The position numbers were made by a program, and so were the translations under genes. From Palsa-1392 sp963819975 (GTDB lineage Bacteria; Verrucomicrobiota; Verrucomicrobiia; Chthoniobacterales; UBA10450): a stretch of 64,000 nt of DNA. Of the stretch, positions 8,457-16,537 are shown in pieces. Under the pieces are notes generated by a model. The model searched no databases and was not told the origin of the DNA. It was given only the letters and a program-made list of their open reading frames with translations. Position 1 is the stretch's first letter; every line of letters starts with the position of its first letter. The stretch spans positions 434,001 through 498,000 of the forward strand of contig CAWFYE010000007.1 of NCBI GenBank assembly GCA_963819975.1, read 5' to 3'.

Positions 8457-9251
8457 CTATCTTTGACAGCGTGGACACCAGGCCGTGGTCCGGCCACCAA
8501 TCGTTGCCCGACGCAAAGTCGTTCCATGGCGTGGACATTTTCCGCCTGGTTTCCAACGTTCGTGTAGCAGCCAGGTTTTCGGCGGATCGGAATTGTCGTG
8601 GCCGATGATGCGGAGCGAGGCGCGCGAGACAAAGCGAACGCTCCGCCAGAGAGTGCCTAGTTTTTCCGCGTTGAGAGCCGCGCCCTTGCGCCGCGGATTG
8701 ATCCCCGCGCGCCAAAGAATTTCGTCCGCCATCCAGTTTCCGATTCCGGGGAATCCGCTCTGCAAGAGAAGCACGGCCTTGATCGGCGCTCGTCGATGTC
8801 GCCTAATGAAGTCGCCCATCGCCTGCTGGCTGAACTGCGCTGAGTGAATCTCCGGACCCAGTATCGTCCACCAATCCGGCGCCTCCCTGCCGTGATGAAA
8901 ACGGACCCGGCCAAACTGCCGCGCATCGCGGAAAACGAGAACCTGCTTCATCTGCTGGAGAATTAGATGATCGTGTTTGCCGGCGCGGAAGCCGGGCTCT
9001 TCGGTGCGAAGATATCCGCTCATCCCGAGGTGAATCCCGAGCCAGTTCTGCCCGGAAAAGATAAAGAGCATCTGTTTCCCCAGCGCTTCCGAACGGAGCA
9101 GCTTCTGCCTAACGAGTTGACGTTGAAGCGCGCGAACATCGCTCCCGCGGAAGATTCGTTTTTCGCTATGCACCTGCAGCCCGACGATCTCCTGGCCGAG
9201 CCCGACGTCCCAGCGTTTGCGAAAATATTCCACCTCGGCCAATTCCGGCAT
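8457..9251 (-). CDS. mutM: Formamidopyrimidine-DNA glycosylase family (Fpg/Nei)
   Basis: Base-excision repair glycosylase/AP lyase for oxidised bases. It begins MPELAEVEYF, giving the catalytic Pro2-Glu3. It has LGKQMLF with the conserved Lys, the helix-two-turn-helix segment GIGNWMADEILWRAGI, and a C-terminal zinc finger. The finger reads CPRH...CPRCQ, so the second of the four usual Cys is His, giving a CHCC set in place of CCCC. 264 residues is normal. Fpg versus Nei specificity is not settled. Confidence 0.87.
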   Translation of the reverse strand: MPELAEVEYFRKRWDVGLGQEIVGLQVHSEKRIFRGSDVRALQRQLVRQKLLRSEALGKQMLFIFSGQNWLGIHLGMSGYLRTEEPGFRAGKHDHLILQQMKQVLVFRDARQFGRVRFHHGREAPDWWTILGPEIHSAQFSQQAMGDFIRRHRRAPIKAVLLLQSGFPGIGNWMADEILWRAGINPRRKGAALNAEKLGTLWRSVRFVSRASLRIIGHDNSDPPKTWLLHERWKPGGKCPRHGTTLRRATIGGRTTAWCPRCQR

Positions 9252-9298
9252 GGGCGGAGATTAGATCGCCTCTTAGCTCCATGCTACCCTTGGCGCGC

Positions 9299-10222
9299 AT
9301 GGAGAAAGTCATCATTGTCGGAAGTGGTTGCGCGGGACTGACTGCCGCGATTTATGCCGCTCGCGCGAACCTGAGTCCGCTCGTGCTCGAGGGCGGCCAG
9401 CCCGGCGGCCAGCTCTCGACCACCACTTTGGTGGAAAATTTCCCCGGATTTCCCGAGGGAATCGATGGTCCGCAGTTGATCATGAACATGCACAAGCAGG
9501 CGGAAAATTTTGGGGCGCGATTCTCCTATGCGGAAGCGACTGGCTTGGAGTTGGCCGACGGACACATCCGGCTGCAAGCAGACGACGAATGGCTTGAGAC
9601 CCAGGCACTCATCATCGCGAGCGGCGCTTCCGCTCGCTGGCTTGGGCTGGAAAACGAGGAGAAACTGATCGGCCACGGCCTCACGAGTTGCGCGACCTGC
9701 GACGGCGCTTTTTATCGTAACGTCCCGGTTTGCGTCGTAGGAGGCGGCGATTCCGCGGCGGAAGAAGCGCTCTTCCTCACTCGGTTTGCCTCGAAAGTTT
9801 ATCTGATTCATCGGCGCGACAAGCTCCGCGCCTCGCCGATCATGGCGGATCGCGTTCTGGCCTGCGAAAAGATCGAGCCGATCTGGAATACCGCGGTGGC
9901 GAAATACATCCCGGACGAAAAGGGCGAGATGACGGCGGTCGCGTTACGCAACGTCGTGACCAAAGAAGAGAAGATCCTGCCCGTGGCCTGCGTCTTCGTC
10001 GCCATCGGGCACGACCCGAACACCAAGGCCTTCGCCGGCAAACTCGAGACCGATCCCGACGGCTACCTGATCGCCAAGCATTTGGCGGAGAGCAAGCACC
10101 CGGGAATTTTCATCGCGGGCGACGTGGCTGATCGCATTTATCGCCAGGCCATCACCGCGGCGGGCTCCGGTTGTGCGGCTGCGATTGAAGCCGAGCGCTA
10201 TTTAAGCGAGCACGCCGCCTAA
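9299..10222 (+). CDS. trxB: Thioredoxin reductase
   Basis: NADPH-dependent flavoenzyme that keeps thioredoxin reduced in the cytoplasm. From the ATG at 9299 the 307-residue product has the FAD motif GSGCAG (residues 8-13), GGQPGGQL, the redox-active CATC (131-134), the NADPH motif GGGDSAAEEA, and a C-terminal FIAGDVADRIYRQAITAAGSGC. An earlier ATG at 9281 would add six residues without homology. The stop codon lies in GCCTAACGAG. Confidence 0.96.
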   Translation: MEKVIIVGSGCAGLTAAIYAARANLSPLVLEGGQPGGQLSTTTLVENFPGFPEGIDGPQLIMNMHKQAENFGARFSYAEATGLELADGHIRLQADDEWLETQALIIASGASARWLGLENEEKLIGHGLTSCATCDGAFYRNVPVCVVGGGDSAAEEALFLTRFASKVYLIHRRDKLRASPIMADRVLACEKIEPIWNTAVAKYIPDEKGEMTAVALRNVVTKEEKILPVACVFVAIGHDPNTKAFAGKLETDPDGYLIAKHLAESKHPGIFIAGDVADRIYRQAITAAGSGCAAAIEAERYLSEHAA

Positions 10223-10246
10223 CGAGCGCGGGCCAGCGCCGATGCT

Positions 10247-11422
10247 TTGAAGCTTTGCGATCTGACGCAGTTCTACTCGCCGCTGAGTGGCGGAGTGAAG
10301 CGCTACGTGCACGAAAAAATCCGCTACATCCAGGCGGAAACGGAAGACGAGCATGTCCTCGTCATTCCCGGCGCCAAGACCGAGATGGTGGAGGCGGAGC
10401 GCTCGCGGATTTACTCGATCCGTTCGCCGTTGCTCTCGCGCACGTCGCGCTATCGTGCGCTCCTCAATCTGCGCGCGATCGAAGAGATCCTGGAACGCGA
10501 GAAACCGCACCTGATCGAATCTGGCGATCCTTATCAGGTGGCGTGGAAAGCGATCGCGTCCGGCGCCGCTCTCCGCATCCCGGTGGTCGGGTTTTATCAT
10601 TCGCATTTTCCGGAGGCTTATCTGCGCACAACCTCGCGTTACCTCGGGCGAACGGCGACGGAGTTCATGATGGACCTGGCGCGCCGGTATGTGCGGCAGA
10701 TCTACAATCGCTTTGAAGCGACCCTCGTCCCCTCGGCGCGCCTCGGCCAGGTGCTGAGCGATTGGGGAGTGCGCAACGTTCACGCGGTTGATCTCGGCGT
10801 AAATACCGAAGTTTTTCGTCCGCAACCGGACGACGCCGCGGCGACCCGCAAATTGTTAAACATTGCGGCCGATTGCTGTCTCTTGCTCTACGTCGGGCGG
10901 TTGGCACAGGAAAAAAATACCCAGACCTTGTTTGCCGCCTTTGAGTTGCTCGTTAGGCGCGATCCGGGCCGATATCATCTCCTGATCGTGGGGGATGGTT
11001 TGCAGCGTGGCGCCTTGCGCGCGATGCAAGAGCGCGCCGGATCGGTCACGTGGCGGCCGTACTCGACCGACTCGGAAGAGCTCGCCCGTTTCTACCGCGC
11101 AGCCGAGCTCCTCGTCCATCCCGGCGTCCAGGAGACCTTCGGCCTGACCGCGCTGGAGAGCCAGGCTTGTGCGACGCCGGTCGTGGGGATTCGCGGCAGC
11201 TACATGGACCGGATTATTTTTGGCGACCAGAAGCATTGGGCCGCGGAAAATTCTGCTGAAGCGCTGGCCGCCGCGGTCGCGGCGGCTGCGGAGGGGGGCG
11301 ATCTGCGCGCGGCTGGTCAGGCCGCGGCGAAAGATGTGCGGGAGAATTACGGCTGGCCGGCGGTCTTCGGAAAACTCTTTCGCCTTTACGACGAGGTGCG
11401 GATTGGATATCACGCCGGCTAG
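10247..11422 (+). CDS. Glycosyltransferase family 4 protein
   Basis: 391-residue GT-B glycosyltransferase. The N-terminal half opens with a GT4-like acceptor domain (LTQFYSPLSGGVKRYVHEK). The C-terminal domain carries LLYVGRLAQEKN and the E-x7-E donor motif in QETFGLTALESQACATPVVG. The sugar and acceptor are unknown; this subgroup often works in glycolipid or exopolysaccharide synthesis. The start is TTG at 10247, since the only nearby ATG hits a stop at once. A GNAT gene follows. Confidence 0.88.
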   Translation: MKLCDLTQFYSPLSGGVKRYVHEKIRYIQAETEDEHVLVIPGAKTEMVEAERSRIYSIRSPLLSRTSRYRALLNLRAIEEILEREKPHLIESGDPYQVAWKAIASGAALRIPVVGFYHSHFPEAYLRTTSRYLGRTATEFMMDLARRYVRQIYNRFEATLVPSARLGQVLSDWGVRNVHAVDLGVNTEVFRPQPDDAAATRKLLNIAADCCLLLYVGRLAQEKNTQTLFAAFELLVRRDPGRYHLLIVGDGLQRGALRAMQERAGSVTWRPYSTDSEELARFYRAAELLVHPGVQETFGLTALESQACATPVVGIRGSYMDRIIFGDQKHWAAENSAEALAAAVAAAAEGGDLRAAGQAAAKDVRENYGWPAVFGKLFRLYDEVRIGYHAG

Positions 11423-11491
11423 GTGCACCAAAAACCTTGCGGACCGAGCGCGGCCTTGCGAGAAGAAGCTGCCTCGTTAACCTCCGAAGAC

Positions 11492-12211
11492 ATGAAATCT
11501 GAACGCGCCTACACAATTCGTGGATTTGCGCCCTCCGATCGCGCTGCGGTGCGAGAGTTGTGTTGCCGGACGGGCTTTCTCGGCGAACCGATCGATCCGG
11601 TTTACGAAGACCGCGAGTTGTTCGCCGATTTTCTCACCACCTATTACACGGATCACGAGCCGGAATCGTCTTTCGTGCTCGAAGTCGACGGCGAGTTGAA
11701 AGGCTACCTTCTCGGATCGCGCAAGCCGCTGCTTAATCAACTCTATTCATTCCAGCAAAACATCGTCCTCTTCCTCCGCTCGCTCTGGCGCTATCCGCGT
11801 TATGACGCTTCCTCACGCCGGTTTATCCGCTGGATGATCATGAACGGCTGGCGGGAAGTGCCGGCCTCGCCTGCCCGCACCCCTCATTTCCACATCAACC
11901 TCCTCCCGGAGGCGCGCAAAATGTCGACCACACGCGCGCTCATGAGCGCGTATCTGAGTTACCTCTATCGCTGTGGAGAAAAGCAGGTCTACGGGCAGAT
12001 CGTGACCTTCGAAAGCCGGCGTGGCGAAAAGATGTTTGAGCGTTACGGATTCCGCGTCATGAACCGGGCCGAGATCACGAAATACCGCGCTTTCTATCCC
12101 GAGTCCGTTTACCTTAGTACCGTCATCAAGAATCTCGAGACGGCAGAGCCGCTATCGGCTTTCGCAGATTCGCCCGCTCGCTTGTCTCGTCGCGGCGACG
12201 CACTAGTGTAA
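11492..12211 (+). CDS. GNAT-family N-acetyltransferase
   Basis: About 239 residues. TIRGFAPSDRAAVRELC is a typical GNAT start, followed by FVLEVDGELKGYLLGS (strand 4) and HFHINLLPEARKMSTTRALMSAYL, with a later segment FERYGFRVMNRAEITKYR resembling the C-terminal GNAT strands. The acetyl-CoA loop is not the classical Q/RxxGxG/A, so the exact subfamily is open. The ATG at 11492 is preferred to an upstream GTG. It may be co-transcribed with the GT4 gene. Confidence 0.78.
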   Translation: MKSERAYTIRGFAPSDRAAVRELCCRTGFLGEPIDPVYEDRELFADFLTTYYTDHEPESSFVLEVDGELKGYLLGSRKPLLNQLYSFQQNIVLFLRSLWRYPRYDASSRRFIRWMIMNGWREVPASPARTPHFHINLLPEARKMSTTRALMSAYLSYLYRCGEKQVYGQIVTFESRRGEKMFERYGFRVMNRAEITKYRAFYPESVYLSTVIKNLETAEPLSAFADSPARLSRRGDALV

Positions 12212-12223
12212 GGCGCGTTTTTA

Positions 12224-12299
12224 GCCGGCATAGCTCAGTTGGTAGAGCAGCTGATTTGTAATCAGCAGGTCATCGGTTCGAGCCCGATTGCCGGCTCCA
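12224..12299 (+). tRNA. tRNA-Thr (anticodon TGT)
   Basis: A complete 76-nt cloverleaf. The acceptor stem GCCGGCA pairs with TGCCGGC, followed by T and an encoded CCA. The D arm is GCTC...GAGC, the anticodon stem GCTGA/TCAGC encloses loop TTTGTAA with anticodon TGT, and the T arm has GGTTCGAGC. It marks the change from housekeeping to accessory gene content. Confidence 0.97.
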
Positions 12300-12338
12300 G
12301 TGCAGCCTCGAGTGCTTTCTTTGCTTGAGAAAGAAATG

Positions 12339-13076
12339 TCAGGGCCTGTCGGAAGGTGCCGGGGGGACGGGGCGCTCCGCGGGCGAATACATACCGACAA
12401 GCCGCGAGATCAGAATCGCCAGGTAAAGGGTTCCCGTGACCGATTCCATTACTGCCAATGTCCGCGCAATCTTGGAGATGGGCGTGATGTCCCCGAAACC
12501 GGCCGTGGTGAGGGTGCTAAAACTGAAATAGAACGCCTCAAAGGCGCCCATCTCCTGTCCGGAATTGTAGCCTTCCGGATAACGGAAACTCCCGGGTGCG
12601 AGATGCGAGTGGAGCATGTAGCTCAGCGCCCAGAGCAGGCCTAAGAGTAGATAGACGACGACACCGGCGCTGAGCACTTCGGCGTCGACGTGTGCCGTTT
12701 GAAGAATGAAGCAGAGAATACGGTAAATGGTGAAACCAAAAAACAGGGTCCCGAAGATGTAGAAAAATGTGGGTGAGACCTGGCCAGGAAAAAAATGATT
12801 CAGCCACTTGCCCATGATCGCGGGAAGCAGGAGTAGAGCCGCGATTATGAGGACTCGGCGGTCCTGTCCGACCGCGATCAAAGAAGCGATCATGACAAGG
12901 GTTACGAGCCCGGATTCAACGAGATTACCGTTAGGAAAACTCTCGATGAACGGTGTCAGAGCGAAAAGCAGAATCAGCGCGAGGAGGAGCTTTACGGTGG
13001 AAACTCGCGGCACACCGGGATGGACCGGCCAACCTCGCTTGCTCCTAAAATTTGTCGCCGCTGATGTTTCTCCCAT
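12339..13076 (-). CDS. Two-pore-helix potassium-channel-like ion channel
   Basis: 245-residue membrane protein with several hydrophobic segments. A pore loop TLTTAGFGDITP, close to the K+ selectivity filter TVGYGD, lies between the last two helices (Ion_trans_2 type). The filter variant AGFG leaves ion selectivity uncertain. The upstream frame is open, but the ATG at 13076 overlaps the TGA of the DUF4239 gene as TGATG, so translational coupling decides this start. Confidence 0.83.
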   Translation of the reverse strand: MGETSAATNFRSKRGWPVHPGVPRVSTVKLLLALILLFALTPFIESFPNGNLVESGLVTLVMIASLIAVGQDRRVLIIAALLLLPAIMGKWLNHFFPGQVSPTFFYIFGTLFFGFTIYRILCFILQTAHVDAEVLSAGVVVYLLLGLLWALSYMLHSHLAPGSFRYPEGYNSGQEMGAFEAFYFSFSTLTTAGFGDITPISKIARTLAVMESVTGTLYLAILISRLVGMYSPAERPVPPAPSDRP

Positions 13077-13897
13077 CACTCTTGCAGGGACATCGTATCC
13101 GGATCGTGGTCCAGGGCCCGCTCGAGATGTAGCATCGGACTCTGGCTGACCGGCATGATTCCCTGATGTGGCTTGTCCAGATCCAGCATGACGTAGATCG
13201 TCCCGCAAAGCAGGAGAGTCACCGCGATGCGCGGAGGCAGGCCGCTATGGTTTGCCAGTCCGCCGTAAAACCCGATCACGGCTACCGCGATCACCGAACC
13301 TGATAAGAGCAACCAGATGACCGGATCGGGAACCCGGCCTTCCCAGGAAAATAGCCGTTCACGGTAGATTGACATGACTTCGATCAACCTTTTCAACATG
13401 TCATGAGCGACCGAGGGGAGGGGCTGGCTCTCCGCAACCGGCTGGATCACATTCCACATTTGCTCGAAAATCCTCTCGGACTGGGCCGTGGTTTGCGCCG
13501 TTTCGCTGTTGGTGAGGTCGTGGTGGAGGAGTGCGATTTGCGCGCGCAAGTCCACATACTGGCGTAGCAACCGCTTGAACGCCTTGCGCGGCGGGTCGGG
13601 CAGAAGGTTGCTTTCCTGGTAAAGCCCTCCGAGCGCGTTGGCATCGCTCACGACCAGTTGCCGACGTGTGTCGTAACGATCCGCGGCCATGGCAAAGGTA
13701 AAGGATAGGAGGAGGGCGAGTAGCCCCAACAACGATCCCACGACCGAGCCTACAGTTCGGCGCCGTGATTCGTCGGAGGTTGGGTGCTGGCGGCGGCCGG
13801 CGTAGCAACCGATCTCCCCCGCGAGCACCGTCGCGCCGAGCAGGGCGACGACAATCCAGATGGAATTTTGCTCGTAAAGCCAGCTCGAGTTCATCAC
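13076..13897 (-). CDS. DUF4239 (bestrophin-like) membrane protein
   Basis: 273 residues. Two hydrophobic segments near the N-terminus (residues 13-30 and 50-70, VGSVVGSLLGLLALLLSFTFAMA) and two near the C-terminus flank a soluble helical middle with DANALGGLYQES, a DUF4239 signature. Function is unknown; the family is distantly compared to bestrophin channels. Coupling to the channel gene suggests a joint ion-transport unit. Confidence 0.8.
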   Translation of the reverse strand: MMNSSWLYEQNSIWIVVALLGATVLAGEIGCYAGRRQHPTSDESRRRTVGSVVGSLLGLLALLLSFTFAMAADRYDTRRQLVVSDANALGGLYQESNLLPDPPRKAFKRLLRQYVDLRAQIALLHHDLTNSETAQTTAQSERIFEQMWNVIQPVAESQPLPSVAHDMLKRLIEVMSIYRERLFSWEGRVPDPVIWLLLSGSVIAVAVIGFYGGLANHSGLPPRIAVTLLLCGTIYVMLDLDKPHQGIMPVSQSPMLHLERALDHDPDTMSLQE

Positions 13898-13927
13898 CGT
13901 CGCGCCTCTACGGCACCCTGGTCAGAT

Positions 13928-16276
13928 CTAGCGGCGGCGTCTCCCGCCACCACCACCACGGTCACCCCAGCCGCCGCCTCCGCGCTGGAAATTATCAAAA
14001 CGCTGACTCTGGGATGCACCCCGGCTTCGGTTCTGGAAATCCCGATCCACGTCACCGGCTCCGGAACTCCAGCTTCGCGACGCCTGAGCCGAACGCTGAG
14101 AGGCCTGAGTGCGTTGAGAGGCCTGGGCGCGTTGAGAGGCCTGGGCGCGTTGAGAGGCCTGGGCGCGCTGCTGGGCGGCAGCTTGATTGGCACCGGAGTT
14201 CTGGTAGCTCTGCTTTTGCTGCTGTGCATTCTTGTTCACTGAGTTCCAATTGCCGTTGTCGTACGATTGCCAGCCGTTTCCGGTGTTCTTATACACGTTG
14301 CCGTTGTGGGCAGCGTACATGTCGCCACTCGAGGTCTTGCCCGCGGCCGTGTTCCCATATTTGGTCGAGGCCCCGACGGCGGCTCCGCCTTGGGAACCCT
14401 GGACCGATCCGACTGTGCCGTTCGCATTCGAGTAATGCTGCGTGTAAGCCGATCGGTTGCCATTCGAGACGACTGATTGGCCCCAGGAACTGTAGGCGTT
14501 CGATCCCTGGCGAGTAGCCGCAGAGTTGCCAGTGTAGGGATTGTATGCTCCGGCGACAGTCCGGCTCCCGTACGGACCGTAGGCCGTCGCGCCGCGCGCG
14601 TACGTCCCGGTGTACGGATTATAGGCGGCGCCGGCGGCAGCCCCCCGATATGGACCGTAGACCCCATGCGCCACTCCATAGGCGCCGCTGTATGGGTTAT
14701 AGTAGGCACCGGCGCCGTAGGTCACGGGATAGGGGCGATAAACCGGGTAACCGCCGACGGGATAACCGTAGTAGGGCGGATAGTAATAGCCAGTACCGTT
14801 GGCCAGGATCGCTCCGAGAGCGGCGCCTGCGATAAACGTTCCCAAATATCCCGCAGTGTAACTCGACTGGATAGTCCCCTCGGGAGTGGTGGACTGGGTA
14901 ACATAGGTGACATTGTAAACAGGCGAGCTGGGCGGAATCGTGTAGATCTCCTTCGGGACCGACTTGGCTGCAGTCCAGGGCCCCATTGCGTTCGGAGACA
15001 TGAACCACACCCCCTGCAAGCAAAGATAGTAAACGTCCGCTACCTTGATGACCCTGTCCGAGGTGTTGGTGGCGTATTCAAGCGATGTCCCTTCGATCGG
15101 CTTGAACTCCGGGTTTCCATTGTAGCTGACTTTCACCGCCTCTGCGGCCTCCGGCTTGACGATCGCCGTGGTAGGAATCTGTGCCAAAAGCACGGCGTCT
15201 TCTGCCTCCGGCGTCCCGGGAACCGATACCAGCACTCGAGCAGCAGGGCTATTTTCGGGAATGTTCGTGAAATCAGGGGGCAAATCCGGAGTCGCGTAAG
15301 TCCACGGACCTTTCAGATCGGCCGATTTAAACCAGCGGCCCGCCGCCAAAAAGTAATATTCCTTCGTTGGCGCATAGACGAAGAGATCAGCTTCGGTGTT
15401 GCTCGCAAACGACAACTGCGTCTCCGGGATGTTTTCGTAATTGGGCTGGCCTTCAAAGAGAATGACCTCGGCCGGCGTGCTCGAGTAGAAGATCGTGGGA
15501 GGTTTTCCTTTCGCTGAAGGAGTCAGAATCGGCTTCTTCATCTGCTCCCAATTCGGGTCGTTTGCCACCTTGGTCATGTCCGCGGGGAGCTTAGCCACCG
15601 GAGCCCATGGTCCCTCCAGAACTGGCCCCTTCAGCCACTGTGCGCCCGTGTATAGGTAGTTGCTCCCCTCCTTCTCGAAGAAAAGAGGGAAGTTCGAGTT
15701 CACCACGAAACCGAGATTGGTCCCGGAAATGTCGGCCCGCTTCGCTTCCCCGTCGATGAACAGAAGAATTGCCGGTGAGTAGCTGACAAAGATGGTCGGA
15801 GGATCGTTTTGCACCTTGACGGTCGACGGGGCCTTCGATTTTTCCACGCTCGCGACCAACCGATCCAGCGACATGGCGACCGTATGGTTGGGCGGCAGGA
15901 AGCTGCGCACCAGTTCCTCCATCTTGCTCACCTTGTCCGGGTCGAGCGCGGGAAAATGAACTTCGTTTATCTTGAAATCGGTCAGGACAACGCTGTGATC
16001 GTTCACGTCCACGTTCGTCTGCGCTTGCAGGACCAGAATGCCAACGACTTCCTTCCCGCCTTTCGGGGTCAGAGAAAAAGCCATCCGAAAATTTAGTTGT
16101 TTGAAATCTTTCCAATCATCCACCTGAGGCTGGTAGTAAATTAGTGTTCCTTGCTCGCTCGCCCGTTGACGCGGCCAGCCCGGATCGGTGGCGGGCGCGG
16201 ACTTTGATTCTTGCGCGGCCAATTCGCCGATCGCCAGAAGGGTGATTCCGAATAAAATAGAGATCGTGATTTTCAT
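13928..16276 (-). CDS. Large secreted repeat-rich protein ('carbohydrate-binding family V/XII' type)
   Basis: About 782 residues from the ATG at 16276, which begins a signal peptide (MKITISILFGITLLAIGELAAQ). The first 500 residues contain repeated units with YLYTGAQWLKGPVLEGPW, YYFLAAGRWFKSADLKGPW and YYLCLQGVWFMSPNAMGPW, each followed by a LP/VP turn. After a hydrophobic stretch the chain is Gly/Tyr/Pro-rich (YGPYR, NPYTG), then Gln/Ser-rich with tandem AQASQR hexapeptides, and ends in a basic Gly/Arg tail. Proteins of this type are often database-labelled carbohydrate-binding, without proof that I know of. Confidence 0.75.
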   Translation of the reverse strand: MKITISILFGITLLAIGELAAQESKSAPATDPGWPRQRASEQGTLIYYQPQVDDWKDFKQLNFRMAFSLTPKGGKEVVGILVLQAQTNVDVNDHSVVLTDFKINEVHFPALDPDKVSKMEELVRSFLPPNHTVAMSLDRLVASVEKSKAPSTVKVQNDPPTIFVSYSPAILLFIDGEAKRADISGTNLGFVVNSNFPLFFEKEGSNYLYTGAQWLKGPVLEGPWAPVAKLPADMTKVANDPNWEQMKKPILTPSAKGKPPTIFYSSTPAEVILFEGQPNYENIPETQLSFASNTEADLFVYAPTKEYYFLAAGRWFKSADLKGPWTYATPDLPPDFTNIPENSPAARVLVSVPGTPEAEDAVLLAQIPTTAIVKPEAAEAVKVSYNGNPEFKPIEGTSLEYATNTSDRVIKVADVYYLCLQGVWFMSPNAMGPWTAAKSVPKEIYTIPPSSPVYNVTYVTQSTTPEGTIQSSYTAGYLGTFIAGAALGAILANGTGYYYPPYYGYPVGGYPVYRPYPVTYGAGAYYNPYSGAYGVAHGVYGPYRGAAAGAAYNPYTGTYARGATAYGPYGSRTVAGAYNPYTGNSAATRQGSNAYSSWGQSVVSNGNRSAYTQHYSNANGTVGSVQGSQGGAAVGASTKYGNTAAGKTSSGDMYAAHNGNVYKNTGNGWQSYDNGNWNSVNKNAQQQKQSYQNSGANQAAAQQRAQASQRAQASQRAQASQRTQASQRSAQASRSWSSGAGDVDRDFQNRSRGASQSQRFDNFQRGGGGWGDRGGGGGRRRR
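14095..14166 (-). repeat. 18-bp tandem repeat, four copies
   Basis: Four in-frame copies of an 18-bp unit (GTTGAGAGGCCTGGGCGC, the first copy diverged) encode AQASQR hexapeptides near the C-terminus of the large secreted protein. Perfect copies suggest slippage and possible length variation between strains. Confidence 0.9.
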
Positions 16277-16404
16277 AGATTTTTGTGCGAAACGACGCAA
16301 AACGTCTGCTGCTCCCGTCAACTTTGTCAGGCAAAAGGCGCGCAGGCGAATCAATTATCGCCGACGCCTCCCGAAATCTGTCGCAGAATCGTCTAATCGT
16401 GAAA

Positions 16405-16420
16405 TGGGACCTTGGTCCCA
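16405..16420. promoter_or_regulatory. DosR-box-like palindrome, site 1
   Basis: TGGGACCTTGGTCCCA: 7-bp arms around TT, extended by A/T outside. It sits in the divergent gap, 129 bp before the secreted-protein start and 118 bp before the cyclase-TPR start, so it may serve both. Confidence 0.75.
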
Positions 16421-16537
16421 TACTCGGGGCGAGGGCGCCCTTCTAGTGTGGCGGCCAGGCAGCGGCAGATTTGCAGGGCATTCAAAAGCCGCGACGAAAT
16501 TACAATTCTCGTGTAGCTGACTGCGGGTTCGAGGAAA

